Below are positions 48,761 to 63,800 of a stretch of DNA of 64,000 bases, one piece after another. How positions within the stretch are numbered: position 1 is the stretch's first letter; the number at the start of each line of letters is the position of its first letter. The position numbers were made by a program, and so were the translations under genes. Origin of the DNA: Paramecium sonneborni (Eukaryota > Ciliophora > Oligohymenophorea > Peniculida > Parameciidae); NCBI GenBank assembly GCA_905182985.1, contig CAJJDN010000069.1:193035-257034 (forward strand). The letters are read 5' to 3'. The notes under the pieces are model-generated. The model ran no database searches. It saw only the letters and a program-made list of their open reading frames with translations, and was not told where the DNA came from.

Positions 48761-49736
48761 ATGGATTAACAAGATTAAGACTCATTATTGCAAATTTCCG
48801 AATCTGACTGTTAAACTAATATGCTTCTATCAAATAACTTAACTGATATCTTTTTTAATGATTATTATAGCAAATTTAAGAATAGTTAAAACATACAAGA
48901 ACCCTCTATGACTATGTCAAGAGTATCTTAATTAGATAAAATTTCTGATGATAATTCAAATATCACACATATGAAAGTATATCATGCTTCAGAAAGATTG
49001 CTATTTGAATTATAAAAAAATTAAGTATATCTCTTACATTATATAGTTATTAGAAAATAAATTAAGTTAACAAGCTAAATTGATATAAAATTTATAAGAA
49101 TAGATAAACTCTAAAGAATTGTAATTACAAGAAAGCATTTAACTATGTGAATAACTTTAATCTTAACTAGAAAATCACAAAAAAATTAATAAAGAACAAT
49201 CAAAATAAATTTCAGAACTTAAATTTGAAATTAAGGAAATTAATAACTAATTATTACATATTTCTTTTTCAAAAAGAATTAATCTCAACAATTTAAAGTA
49301 AGAAACTAATCAATCTTCTATTGAATGCCTTTCCTTTAGGCCTTCATCATCATAACCTAGAGAAAAAAAAACAAACAATAATCATTCCTACTCATCTTCT
49401 AGAGCTAATTTTTAAAAAATTCTAACTGATAATACATAAAACATTTCAAATGATAAAATTATTAAGGATAAAGTTTTATCTTTTTTGAATCCAAAACATA
49501 AAAATACTTAATAAAATGAAAAAGATAACAAAATAAAAAAATATTATAGATCTTAATCCAATTTTTGGTCCAGTGTTACAACCTCTCCTAATCCTAGCAA
49601 AAGCAATTATACATAAATTAGCATCTCTACTAATAAATCATAAATTTCTGATAAGAAAATTGAGAATACTCTCACTTTATTAAAAGCTATTAAAATATAA
49701 TGTAATCAATTTTCAAATAACAAAAAACTACACTGA
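48761..49736 (+). CDS. Coiled-coil protein, unknown function
   Basis: 317 residues with one 22-nt intron, a multiple of three. Starts MDQQDQDSLLQISESDCQTN; the middle (LLENKLSQQAKLIQNLQEQI ... ISELKFEIKEINNQLL) is a clear coiled coil; the C-terminus is Ser/Asn-rich with basic patches (YSSSRANFQKI; NPSSKSNYTQIS). No family recognised; likely structural. Confidence 0.7.
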
Positions 49737-50596
49737 AACCTACATTTATGAATTCAAATTATTATAAAATTACTTATAATTTTAAACTTTTTTATTATGT
49801 TTAAAAATTTAATTATTTTCCTTAATATTTGGACAATGAAGCAGAAGTATTGCTAAAAGAGCAAAATTAGTTAAATTAAAAAAAACTATCGAAAAAAGTT
49901 GAGAGTATTTTAATTACAAAATTATGTCTTTTTAATTACAAAATTATATCTTTTTAATTACAATTGTAAACAGTTTAGTTTGCTTTTTTAACTAAAGAAA
50001 GATTCTTAAAACCAATAGCTAGTTGTCGAGCTGAATATCTTTATAATAATTATTCCATACTTAAGATTTTTAAGGAAAGAAGATAAGTTAAAAAGCATTA
50101 CATGGAAAAGAAAATTATTTTATGAATCATAAATAGATTTTAAGCATTATAATCAAAAATTGATAAAAGATTTTAAAATCAAAGAGTTCAAATTTCCAAT
50201 TTGAAATAAACCATTTCCGAAAAAAAATATTTTTAAACATTTAATTTTGTTAAATTTAGTTTGTGCCCAACTAATGAAGAAGCAGAAAATAAAAAGCATA
50301 GTTGTATAAACATTGAGTTAAAAGAAAAATAAAACGAATATCATAAATAATTTAAAGTTACTGATGCAATCCAATAATATAATAATCAAAAAAAATTTTG
50401 TAAAACTAAAGTCAACATCTTAAAAAAAAAGTAAGTAAAATTATTTATCACAAATCTCATTTATTATTACAAATCTTTATTTAACTAATAACATAAATTG
50501 AAAGATAAATTATTTGCTAGAAATGTAAGATTAGGGTTTAATTGAATTATTTGATAATAATTAATAAAAAAATTTAAAACTAAACAAATCTATTTT
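49737..50596. other. AT-rich intergenic region with weak ORF and tandem repeat
   Basis: About 860 bases. A + strand frame from about 49839 (MKQKYCQKSKISQIKKNYRK...) runs ~120 codons without TGA but looks low-complexity and spans a tandem repeat; not called as a gene. Confidence 0.35.
49907..49968 (+). repeat. Tandem repeat, 22-bp unit, ~2.7 copies
   Basis: The unit contains TTTTAATTACAAAATTAT; copies begin at about 49908, 49930 and 49952 with one G/A difference between the first two. Short intergenic minisatellite without assigned role. Confidence 0.75.
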
Positions 50597-53500
50597 TCAA
50601 ATAATTTTTTATTTATTAAAATATATATAATTATCAAGCATGACTGTTAAGTAATTAATTGATTTATAGTCTATATTGATTATTATCGTCTAAATATATA
50701 AAATGATGGGAAGCCTAATTTAGATATATTATCTTACACTTAAATAACTTTGTGCAGAAATATAATTTAGAGATGGAAATAATCTCGTTATTTCCCTAAA
50801 GATATCTTCTATTGAACAACTATCATCAGAAAAAAGAAAACTATCGCAAAAATTTTAATTTAATTTTATAACATCTTTTACATTCTTTAAAAATGTCTAA
50901 AGATCTCTATTTTTTTGATAAATATCTATCCAATAGGTTACTGTTTTGTTTTCTTATATTAATAAAAGAGCTATTGTCTTAATTTAGCTAATATCAAAAA
51001 AGTTTTGTGATTTAAGTTCTTTTATAATTTAGATTTATAATTCTTATTGTTTTTTTCTAAATAATACTCTTGATAAAAGTAAGAAACCTATTTAAGGATG
51101 GCATGCTTTACCATAAATTTCAATAGTATGTTCTTCTGCAGAATCAATATTTGCGAGAGCTTAAGTAAAATTAAACTATTGTAAATGGCATTCTGCTAAT
51201 ATAAGATATATATTTATATAAAATATATGGTTAGTTATTTTTTATTATTGGGAAAGTATTTAAAAAAATTCTAAAGATTTTTCAGCAGATAATTAAACTA
51301 AAAAAAAGATTTCTTCTCTTACAGGTTTTTTTGCAAATTTTTAGTATACTATTTATTTAAATGTTAATTTTGCCAACTATTAGTTATAAGCTATAATTTC
51401 TTATTAAGAATGTTGATGCTTGAAAGATTAGTAACAATTTATTAAAAGTTTTCTTTCTCTTATAGTTTCTTTTGCTTCATTCATTATTTATTAATCATAT
51501 TGAATAATTGATTATTTTTCTAAATTTATATTCACCATAAATATTAAGGATAATAGTTTATATAAATAAGCAATTTAGTATTGGTTCTATGTTTTATCCA
51601 ATAAATTTAATACTTAAAAAAAAGAAAACTTAAATTAATTTATGTTGATTAAAATATCAACATGATTCAAAATTATTTCACAAATAAACTCATCATCAAT
51701 TAAATGACAATAATAAACATCACTTGACTATTAATTAATCTAAGTTTTTCGAGTTTAGTCTTTAGGTAAAAAATTGGATAAAATTTATTGAAATTTAGAG
51801 AGCTTTTTGAAATGCTTATTCTAAAAATCTCCTTCTAGTGTAATTTATTTACTATTTTCATAAGCATAAAAAAATTAAAGAACTTGGTAAGAATATTGTA
51901 AAGCAACATGATATTCTTTTTAATTTATATAAATTCTAATCATAAGATGTTTATTTATTGCTGCTATTAATGTATTAGTATCATCTAAAATTTACGAATG
52001 AATACTTAAAATGAAATCTTGTGCTTTTTCTTATTTGGTAATTCCTATAGAAACTTTTATGTATATTAAGAAATTTTCATATAATTATTTCAAATGATTT
52101 AATTCTCTGTTATTTTCTATTTAATTTAAATTATCTTCAAAGTATTCTATGACTTCATGAAAATTCTAAATGTAAAAGAAATGATGTATAAGATGTCTTG
52201 AATAAATATTGATATCATCATAAAACTTAACACTAGAAGACCTTTAGTATAAGGAATCATAAGGTTATATAAAATTTAAATCTATTTTTTTATTTGGTAT
52301 ATACAATGCGATAATATTTAAATCATTTTCAAAATTTTCATGCATTTATAAAAATAATATTGATTTTGTGATTATGGATTTTTTACAAAATTATATTAAA
52401 AATTCCATTTGATCATATTATTAGGATTAAAGTAAAATTTGTAATATCATTAACATAATAATTGATGGTTGGATGTTAATTGATTATTCTTTTTGTATTT
52501 GGATCAATGTTTAGCCTAAATCTTAATTTTGATGGATTTTAATTAGTAAATATGAATAAAGAATTTAAAATAGTTATGATTTCTTTAGATTTACATCAAT
52601 TAAAAGGAGAGAATCTTCTAATAATATTTATTTAATTTTCATTAATATGTCTCTATTATCCTTTTACAAATTTAATACATTAACTGCATTTTTAGATAGT
52701 TCTCTTAATGAAAATTCATTATTTTCTAGATTTTCTATATTTTTAGGAGAAAATGCAAACAAAATACTTTAGATATGATACAATCTGAATTATAATAAAC
52801 CGTTACTATGAAACCATGAATAAAAAGGTATTGTTATTTAATGATGTAAATATTATAATTATGATATATAAGAATTTTGATAGATTTCTCTATCAACATT
52901 ATCTATTTAAAATTTTAATTGTTGTATCTTATAATTTAATGGAAAGTAACAATCTAAATGTAAAATTTATTATATAATTCTTATTAAATAAAGTTAGACT
53001 CTTAAATCATTTGGATTAATCTTTAATTATTCATGCAAAATTTATTTATTGTGTATATTTTAATTAAGATTACTATAAGTCATAACTTATTTCCATTTAT
53101 ATTAAAAATCATTAGATAGAATATATTCTGATTAATATGAATATGTTTATTCTATCCATTTTTATAATTTTACACATTCAAACTTACCAATTTCACATTC
53201 TTATTCTTTTCTTATATAAATTATAGGAATCTCATCAAAAATAATACTTTTTAGATAACTACAAAAATATTCATATGTTGGTGAATTCTCAATTCCCATA
53301 AGTAAGAAACTTCTAGCTTTTCTTTCATAAATATCATTTTCTGAATCATGCCATATTTCTATCTATAAATAATTATAATAAAGAAGTTAATGAAAATACG
53401 TTGGATCATCTTAACAAAATTAACTCATTGAAAAATTAATTTAAAATGTAAATGCATCAATTTTATTTTCTTTTGGTGACATTTAATTATAATTATAAAG

Positions 53501-56500
53501 ATCTGGACTTAAATCTTTTAATTCTTTTGTTAATTCTAACTAATTCTTTGATCTAATAAGTTCCATTTAAATTTCAATACAATCATCTATTTATTTAGCT
53601 GCAATTGGCATTTCCATTTTAAAATAATGCCCTAAACAATTAAGTGCATTAAATTAATTTTAAAATCTTCTAATAGTTTTTCGAAATTAAAATAGATTTT
53701 CTATAAGTTTCTTATTTTATCTTAATTAATTAATTAATTAAATTCTTTCATGATGTTTAAATTTAATCACATTTCCAGCTTAATTCTTTGTTATTCCAAA
53801 TAATGCTTAAGCTTCTTATTTTGTTATTTATTCTAAATTAATATTAATTTATAATTATATAAGAACAAGATCTAAATTCTTAATTAGATCTGCTAAACAA
53901 TTCTAAATTAATTCAAATTATTAACTAAATTGATTAGTATGTTTTGAATTACCCATCATATTATTTGTGTTTTATATTGTCTGATTAAGATTTTTACTTT
54001 TAGTTTACATTTAAATACAAAATTTTATAAAAAAAACCATTGTTACTTATACTATTTCTTCCATTTCTTAATGATTTATTGAATATTTCATAAAATTATT
54101 AATGATATAACCTTAAAAGGCTTCTGAAGCATTATTTCCACATTTATATATTTATCTATGTAAAATTGATTCAAATTAATGTATATAAAACAAGCCTTTT
54201 TCAAATTATTTCATTCTTAATGAAAAGTTTCCTCTATGAAGTGTTAATTATAAATATTCTGAAAAATCACACTGCAAATTTTCATTTATTTCTTATCTTT
54301 CTACAATGAATGTTTCTTAAAATTTATCTTAATACTTTACAAATGATAAAAGTTCACTTAGATTACAACTACCATTTAACATTTTAATAATCACATCGTA
54401 TAATTCATGTTTTTCCATATCAGCTAATGAATTTAATGAATTTTTAAATGGTGTTAGAGTTATCATAGAAATAAGAACTTTTGCTAAACAAAATATATCA
54501 TTATCTGTATCTGGCTTAATAGAATTTCCTAAGTAATAGCATTTATTATCTAATAGATAATTTTTAGTTGAAATATCACCATGTTATTCTCTTAGAAGTA
54601 AAAGTAAATTATCATAAAAGAATGATAAAATTTCATCTTAACTATAATGTAAATGATATTTCTTTCGATATTTAATCACATTTTCTAAAGTTGTTATTGG
54701 AGATTATTAATAAATAATTAAACAATATCCTTTTACATAAAAATCATCAATTTTATCAATATGATTAGATAATCTAGTGTAACATTCACCTTAAATATAA
54801 CTTACTCCTCTATCATCATTTATTGATTATAAATATTTTAATTTTTAACCATGTTTTAATTATAGAAATTATATTAATTATGGTTATTTTTTTTCATTAA
54901 TATTTGCCAACCACATTGTTTCATTAAATTATTTTATAAAATTTATTTCAGGCATAGGAAACATTTCTTCCTCAAAATATTCCATCATTATTTATTACAA
55001 TATAAGTTTTTAGGTATCAAATATATATGTATCTCTAACTTTTTCAATAATATCCTTAAAAGTACTTGACTTTTTATATGATGCAGAATAATATTTTAGA
55101 TTTGTATGCCCTGCTGATAAAGGAATCAATTTAACATTGCTATAAATAATCAAAAATGTTACTTTTAAGTATATTATTGACTAAAATTTATTATGCTTTA
55201 TAAAGAAACTTCCTTAAATTCAAAGCCTTTATTATTTTTTTCAAACTATTCAAAATTTGATTCCTCTCCAGGTAATTATTTTGCAGATAATCTTTTTAAA
55301 AATACTGAGATTAATATTTTTGAATTTAATTTAATTGAAGTCTTACGAAATCGATTAAACCATACTGCTTTTTTTATTTTTATGAATATAAATTTTTATG
55401 CATTTAACCATTTATGCTTATTATAATATTTCCTCATTTTTTCCTTTAGTCCTTTCAACTCTTTAATATCATGTTCCTCTTTAGAATCTTTTAATTTTGC
55501 TATTTTTTTTCTGTAAAAATTATGAATATACAATTTTGCTTAAGATTTTTATGTTTTTAAACTTTATTATATAATTTTATATCTTACTATATCAAAATTC
55601 TTAATTATCTATTTTTTTCTTGGAAAATAATAATTTCTTTAAAGAAATCTTAAGTCTGTCCAAGATTTATGATAATTAAGTAATAAATCAACTTAATGGA
55701 ACATTTTTTAAATTTTCTCTTAGTTGGTTATTTTTTTTTTTTTTTGAATAATAAATTTTTCATAAAAACTTGAGGATCTAACAAAAATAGGTGCTTTTCT
55801 CACTCTATTTTTCAATTTTGGTTTTGATGTAATTTATTCTGTATCTTATAATATAGGTGCTTCCATAACTTCTTTTCTTATATAATATTTATCTAAATCA
55901 CTATCTGAACTCATAGTTTCAAATTCTTCATCTTATTCTTATATTTTTAATCCATAAAATTTATAAATTGGCATTCTTTTTAAATTTTTATTATCTACAT
56001 AATCAGTAGTTTTATTTTTCTTTTTAAATTTCTCCAATGTTGATTTAACTAAATATTTTTATCGTAAAGTTAATTTTTACAAAAAGTGTGGTGTTTCTGA
56101 ATACCAAACTTGATATATAAAATTAAGCGTAAAACTAAGAAGCATAAATGAAACAAAAATAAATATTTAACTTCTTTTCTCAAAAATAAGGCTATTTGAT
56201 AGTCCATAACTAGATATTATAATGCTTGATAATATAATATATTTTAGAATATTATTCCAAACTTTAACAAAACAATCTATTGAAGGCCAAGGTCTTTAAT
56301 AATAATATAAATATTATGCTTTGTCTGCATAAATCTAAACTACAAATAAAAGCCATTACATAAAATATGTTATTGGATATATATATGCAAAATATGTTAA
56401 AATTGTTAATTCTACCATATTTTATTAAAGGTTTTCCTCTATACAATTAAAATATTGATCTTTTATATTTGAAGGTTTCTTTGATTAAACTTCAATATAC

Positions 56501-59414
56501 TGATTGATATCTTCTTATTAAAATTTGTAAATAAATAGTGGTTATCTTCTCAAAGAGTAAAAGTTAAATAGAAAAACACATAATTTTTCAACACTTTTTA
56601 TTATTATATAAGTAAGAAAGTAATAACCAATATATTATTCACAAGAATCATTTGAGCAGACTAATTAAAAAGAGTGATTAAAGAATCTTAAAATCAAAAG
56701 AGGCCCTAATTATTGGGTGATTGAAAAAGAATATAATTTTAAATTATAACTCTATTTTAATGCTTAAATAGTACGTAGTTATTCAAAATCAACTAAATGT
56801 TAGATAGCTTTTTATGCATGAAATGTATACAATTTATTAAGAATCAGATGTAAAGTAGCAATAACTATTATTTCAAAATTACTTTAATTTGTAGTTTATT
56901 TAAATAAGGATTGAAACCATACACATAAAAAATAGAGAGCTACAAATAACACAGAACATAGTAACTAAAGTAAGACAAAAATTATCATAGAAATACATTC
57001 TCTAAATATTTAATCTAATTCATTTATTTATGGTACATTCATTTGATCATTTATTAGAGATCTTTTGGGTTCTCCAATTGATTTATATGATGTTGTATCA
57101 ATATCTTCTTAACTATTAACACCAAAAGATTAATTAAAGATCTTTAACTGTTATTCCCATTTTGCTGTATACAATGATGTTATTTATAATTAGCAAACAA
57201 GATATATAATTTCTAAAATACTTAAGTATTATTATAAATCATTTGGTATTTAAATCATGTAATAGGTTAAGCCTAAACAATTTTAATATAGTAACATTTA
57301 AGAAAAGAAACATAAAAAATAAAAGTAGGTTCCAACAGACTCTCCAAAATATTAACATAATAAATCAAATTTCATTTTCATTGGTAATAATAAATGAAAT
57401 TTTAATTAAGTTCCAATATCAAATAATTTTTCTTAATAAAATTATTCTCTATTTCTAGATAAATTATCATAGGATGAATAATATAGACCAAATAGTTCAA
57501 AATTATCATGCAAGCAAAATAATTATTTGATTAGATTTTTTTAATATAGTAAAGTTATATCAAAACTTTAAAAAATATTTAAATATGCTAATCTCAATCT
57601 TTCAGATGATTAAAATATAGTTACTTTTTCTCCTTAATTTAATTAATATTTTTTCCAACACATCAATTAACAATGTTTGTGATGCAATGAACGATCTGTT
57701 TAAGGGTTGGAATACTTAGTTTTCATATTTAAAGGTTCTTATAATTTAACTAAATCCCATAAACATTTTAAATATTTCTTTTCATTATTTGCTACTTTTA
57801 GAGATTCTTTAAATATTTCTAAATATTTTTTAGCCAATTATTCTTTTTTTAACACTTTAATAAGTTTTGTATAAGGAACAGTAGTTAAATTGAAAATATT
57901 TTTATATTCTTCAATCATATTTGAAGCATCTTTTTAAAATTTATCAATTTTTTTTGTTTTTATAGCTTCTAAATCTTAATAGAATGTTTTTGATATTTTT
58001 ATATCTAAATCTAATTCATTCAAACTATTTGATTTAGCACGTCTTAAATATAAATCTAATGCTGATATTTATTTATTTATTAAAGCTGCTACATCATTAT
58101 CAATTTTAAAGCTTTTTCTAGCAATATCTAATTATTCATGTAAATGAGTTAAATAATAATAAAATGCTACCCATTCTAAATCTGTAGGACTATCTTAATC
58201 ATCATACAAATCTAATCCATAATTAAATAATTTCTAATTAATTCCACTTTAATTAACTTCTCTTGCTATTCTTTTGAAATCAATTTCTTATATTAATTAT
58301 ATCAATATTGGTCTTAGATACATAAACATCTATGATAAATTTTTATAATTTTAAGGTTTCCATAATCTATTATTTAATCTAAGAGGTCTAAAACTTTTAT
58401 CAAGTGGTTCAAAAGAAAATAAATCAATAAATTATATATTTAGTAGTTTGAAAAGACCTTAATTTTCTGCTTATATTTTTAAACTTTCCTCTGTTGCAAA
58501 TAAAGAACAAAATATATATTTTCCATTTTTTGAAAGAAATTGTTGTGTAAAATATCCCTATCTACATAATACTAAACATATAAGGTTTCTTACTAAAGTA
58601 GAAAAATCTTTTGTATCTTTTTTCGTTCTCTGCCATTTTTTATCATATTTTATAAGATATCCTCCTTTATTTAATTTTTTGTTTGGTAAGAATTTCAACA
58701 ACTTATAATCTATTTCAAAGGCTTCATTGATTTAATTCTAATCTGAACCAAATTACCAACTACCAGTTAATTTATTATTTAGTTTTAAAATAAGTTTATC
58801 CTTAAATTTTTCACTTTGATCTTCTTCATTAATAGTAGCACTAGTCTCAAATCTTTTTGATTCTTCTGTGTTTTCAAATTAAATAAATTAGTTTTCTCTT
58901 CTAACTTTCTATCTAAACAATTTTCTACGAGAATGTTTTGTATTTTCTTTTGAATTATCCAAAACTTATAAAACACCTTCACATGCTTTTAATAATATTT
59001 TCTCCTCTATACTACCTTTATTAAATTTTACTAATGTTTTTATTAATTCAAAACCTTCTATTCCAGATATTGAATGTGAATTTGATGATCCATAATCAGG
59101 ATTTGGAAATCTATATAAATTTTTTAATTATAATACTTTATTATTGCATCAGGAAGCTAAGTTTCTTATGTTTCACTACTAAAATTTCCCCACATTTATT
59201 CAAGCATTTCAAGCTCATGTTTCTTTAAATCTATTCCCAATAAAAAATGTAAAAAAACAGAGTATTTTTCGCAAAAATTCTAGATTGCTTTTACTTTCCT
59301 CTTTAAATAAGTAGCTTCTTAATTTTCTTAATTATTCTCATTGTTTGTTTTCAATTATATTGATGCATCTTTTATATATGATTAAGATAGAGAATTGTCA
59401 GAAATAGTATCCAT
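50597..59414 (-). CDS. Anoctamin (TMEM16) joined in one frame to a kinase-like domain and helical tail
   Basis: One continuous frame of 2,922 codons after removing two introns (59111-59136, 26 nt; 55140-55162, 23 nt); spliced length is a multiple of three. Residues ~1-1230 are an anoctamin: an N-terminal cytoplasmic domain, then YFGESVGTYFYFLCFF, ITSLYTAKWEQQLKIFNQSF, LVDFEQLRTIQALKQSYNLK, FNFYSLRRQP and FVVQIYADKAQYLYYYQRPW, matching TMEM16 helices and the family's N.IE.R.DA.K....RRP block. Anoctamins are Ca2+-activated chloride channels and/or scramblases. Then a basic linker (HKSWTDLRFLQRNYYF) leads to a kinase-like domain with YVKGYCLIIYQQSPITTLEN and HGDISTKNYLLDN (HGD, not HRD; no DFG seen), so probably a pseudokinase, followed by ~900 helical, TPR-like residues. 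The A15 run at 55731-55745 sits at the joint; an indel there would split this into two genes (anoctamin stop 55688; kinase-like start near 55704 or 55437). Confidence 0.7.
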
Positions 59415-59798
59415 TTCTTTATTTAGAATTCTTTGAAATTAATTGTAAATTATTTTATGATGTTATACTCCTTTTATAATTATGACATTACTTACATTTT
59501 AAAAATTAGAATCATCTAAAATAATATAAATCAATAAACTTAACATTCATTATTTTATAATAAGAGAAGGAAATTATTTTTTATATTTTTTTAATAAATT
59601 GTATAAATTTTTAATTAGATTGTTTTTTATTGAACTATAAGATTATTAATTTTTATTTTAACATTAATTGTTAAAATGGTTTAAACAATAATAAGTATTT
59701 AATTCAACAAAAATAATTTAAATAAGAAATAGGTTTATAAAATGAATAATGTAGAAAATTTTGAATAATGATAAATTTATAAAATTCTACTTTGAGAA
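59415..59798. other. AT-rich intergenic DNA
   Basis: About 380 bases upstream of the anoctamin start, AT-rich with homopolymer tracts; no gene recognised. Likely holds the anoctamin promoter and the 3' UTR of the next minus-strand gene. Confidence 0.4.
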
Positions 59799-60648
59799 TC
59801 ATATATATTTTGATGAGTTATTATTTTTTTTAGATTAACCCAAATATTTGCTTGTATTTTGATTTTGATTACTTTAAATTAAACTGGAATTTATTTACAA
59901 TTTATTAATTTGAGCTAGAAGTGATGGGTTTTTTAATTTTATAAGAGATGTTATATCATTTAATCTAGAATAATAAAAAAGAATATACCTATTTTAAACA
60001 TATTATAGTTTAGCTTTCATTAAATTATATCGAAAGGAAACATTTTGCCTTATAACTTCTTCAGTTGCAGAACGAAATTCTAAAGTTAACATCTCCATAA
60101 ATTTATATTCTAAGTTTTCTATAAAATCTAATTTAGCAGACCCATCTTATTGCATAAAAAATACACAAAAGAAGCTAAAACAGTTTTAATTTAATTATAC
60201 TGGTTAGGTTCCTTATGAGATGAATTTAATAATTTAATTAACATTTGTAAGAATTAAGGATATTCTATTGTAAGTTTTTATGCTTCTTTTATATTTTAAT
60301 AATTTTCTCTATCAACACTAATTAAAATAAGTAGATAAAATACATTGTTATGTAATTAAAGAATAGATCTGTTTCACTAGTCAATTCTATTTTCAAATTC
60401 TCAAATGCTTATAGATCTCCCTAACAATAATTTGAGATTTTACCTAAACAAGTATTTTTACTTTGATTTATTCAAGTGTTCCTATCTCTTAAGTATCATT
60501 ATTAGCATTTTATATTCTATAGATAACTATTATAAAAACTTAACCTTGTTTCTATATTAATTTCTTTATTAAATTAAATTTTATATCCTCCTGCCAAACT
60601 AGGGTCTATATCTTCTAATGTTCCTAAATCTAACTGAGAATCGTCCAT
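59799..60648 (-). CDS. Helical protein, unknown (importin/HEAT-like hint)
   Basis: Six exons (introns 28, 23, 26, 26, 24 nt) give about 240 residues, a multiple of three, with acidic N-terminus MDDSQLDLGTLEDIDPSLAG. The region ISVDRENYQNIKEAQKLTIE ... FLQMLIKLLNSSHKEPN recalls the first HEAT helices of importin/exportin-type proteins; later IENLEYKFMEMLTLEFRSAT and VSFRYNLMKAKLQ are helical; the C-terminus is Gln/Asn/Ser-rich. The HEAT resemblance is weak and the protein is far too short for a karyopherin, so I leave it unassigned. Confidence 0.6.
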
Positions 60649-60803
60649 TTTATTTAATATTAATTTTATATTTATATAAATAAAAATTGATAAAAAAAAG
60701 TATTTATATTATGATCTAAAAAATTTAACTTAATCTATTAATAAATATCTATCATTAGATTAAGAATACCATTTTAAAACAAAAACTCATTCTTAATCAG
60801 TTT

Positions 60804-63800
60804 TCATGAATTTAATATTTTCATTCTCTCTAGAAGTTAAGATTCTAAATGTTGATTTTGGCTATTATAAAGATATATGTAATCTTAAATATAAAGATAT
60901 TAATACTTTTAATTGTCACTTTAAATTTTGGAAATAGAAAATAAATATTATTTCAATTTTTTAAAGTTTGCCTTTAACTATTGTTCTCTCTCTTTTGAAT
61001 CATTTAACTTTTTATTCAAATATAAAACCCATTTTGATCTATTATTACAAAATTTAATAGTTTGTAATACAAGACTTAATACATTATTCTTGTATTTTTT
61101 TTAGTAGACTCTAAAAATTTCATAGATAAATGGATAACATAGTTTGATACATAAAAGTATAATAAAAGTTTAGAGAAGATAAGAATAAGTTAAATTAGAT
61201 TATTATTCGCATACATATTTTGTTGCTGCTAAGAATATTGAAATAGAGCAAATTTATCCAGTTTCAAGATCAAGAGAATTGAGTTTTTAATTCACATAAG
61301 GTTTGGCTTTTACAGTCAATAATTAATATACTAATAAACTTAATCCTAATAATGATGCTTTTAATAATATATTAGTTTCAAAGTAAGTAAGAATAATAAT
61401 AAGAATTGTCTTCTTCCATATTTTTATATATTCCCAAAAATAACAATGCTCATCATATTCATTAAACATATAACAGATGTGTCTTCTAAATTTAATTAAA
61501 TCAAGTTTTCTTCTCATAACAAACATTAAAGAAAATAAAAACATAGGAATAAAACAACCAATAAATCCTAAACCTGGTAATATAAAACTAAAAATCCATT
61601 TTTAATGGGATTCAGTATCAAACATTAGAGATACATTGCCTTAAACATAATCAATATTTGAAATTGATCTTCTTGCCAACAATGAAGAAAATCTAATTAA
61701 ATTTTATTTTATATTTTTTACTATTTAATTAATGCTGCAAAATTAGATACATAAAGATAAAGCGCTGTATTTGAAATAACACTATTATTAAATTTAGTGT
61801 TTGTAATAAAACATAGAATTCTGAATCCTAAAAATATTGTAATCATCTAAAGTATTATAAGTACCAACATTGCTATTATTCTAGAGTAACTTAGTTATAT
61901 ATATTAAAATTCTAATAAATAACAATCTAAGCTTGTTGCCATAAAATTAGATGGGTTACTAGCTTAATCTACAAACCCAAAAGAAAAAGAAAATTAAATA
62001 TTAAAAGAAAAAATTACAGAAAATATCCAAAGGAAATTTACAAACATCTTTATTAATATACTTTGATGATCTATAAATTTATTTTAAAATTATACCTTAA
62101 TTAAGTTTAAATAGAATTTTACTATATTTAGCTCTTAATTTCAATGATTAAAATAAATGATTTGATCTATCTATACTTTTTAATGTCAAAAGAATTTATA
62201 GAATAGCCCTATTTATTTTTAGAATTATTACCATAAAGAAGCTATAATAAATGATAATACACTATTTGTAATATAAGAGCATGATTCACAATTGTATTTC
62301 TATAAATTTTTATAATAATTTCCTTCTCCTCTAATATTATAATTATCACATTCTTCACATAAACCACCTACATGTCCTCTAAAACATAAATCATTTCCTA
62401 CTTCCCATCCTCCTAAACAATATTATTATTATTTGAAGCATAGTTCACTATAATCAGACAATAGGTCTGGTCTCCAAAAACCTTCTAACAATTAAATCTT
62501 ATTTGAAGTTATATTCTAAAACTTTGTCTTATCAAATATCGAACATTTTGTAGAATTATAAGTAACTGAATAAAAACCTTAATTTGATTGACATAATTAA
62601 CAACCATTGTTTATATAAAATTCTCCCAATTAACATTTTAATGTTTTTGCTGTAAGAATATATCTAATAGTATTTAATGCTTATTCTGTTGAACAATTTA
62701 TTTACACTAAAATATTTTGATCATTATTTAAATAAGGATCAAATGTAAAAGAATATTTTTCTAAATCAAATGTATTTGTTTCTTAATTATAAGGTAAAAC
62801 TTCAATTGGTTTCGGATCTGATATTGATTAATTTTTTTCATTCTAAGTGAAAATTTACAAATTACATGTAAAGTTGATAATATTAGATACTTTTTCATTA
62901 ATACTATTTTAAAAGAATAATGAAAATTAATAGATATATTAAATATATCCTTAATTTTATGGATTAAATATTTTATAGTTAATAATTTATTAACTACTTG
63001 GTAAATATAATTATTTTGTAGTTATTAATTAACCTTATTCTATAATTTAATAAGAATTTAATTTTAAATTATTTGTCGTCAAATTTTCTGTCATTTGCTA
63101 AGAGGAAAGCATTATATTTGAATTTATTGATAAAGCTAAATGATTTGGCAATTCAAAAATATTATCAGCCAATTTTTCAGCCAAATTCAATTTAATCAAT
63201 GTATTTTTAATATTATTTTTATTGATTTTATTTTATCCATTAAAATATATTCCTCCTCCTTATTATGCTTTATTTTTTAATATAAATGAATTTATAATCA
63301 TAAAATTATTGTTACAATTCTCCATATAGATTGCACCACCTTATTCTCTTGCATTATTTTCAATGAAATAATTATTATAAATATCTATTACTACTTTTTT
63401 AGCAAAAATAGCTGCACCATATGTGCCATTATTAAGAATAAATTTTAAATTTATCAATTTAATTCTATTTTCTAAATTATTATTAGCAATAAAATTCAGA
63501 CAGCCAAATTAATTTATTGAATTTTCTATAAAATTAATCTCTACAAGTTTCAAAGTTTAAAATCCTGCTAATTCAAAATATATTAATCCTTTTATATTTC
63601 CTAAATAATTATTTTCAATAATAGAAAAAGATCTAAAATTAATAATATTTTCCATAGAAATACTCTATAAAAATATTAAAGATCCAGATGATGATATATT
63701 TTATGTCAAATATTTTAAAATTAAAAAAAGGGAATTAGATGACTAATTTTAGTTAATTGGAGTACTTTTAATAGTGCAATTATCCATATAATATTTATTC

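Noticed and set aside
55193..59228. Several + strand ORFs of 60-80 codons in this region
   Set aside because: All lie opposite the long minus-strand anoctamin/kinase-like frame and have no features of their own.
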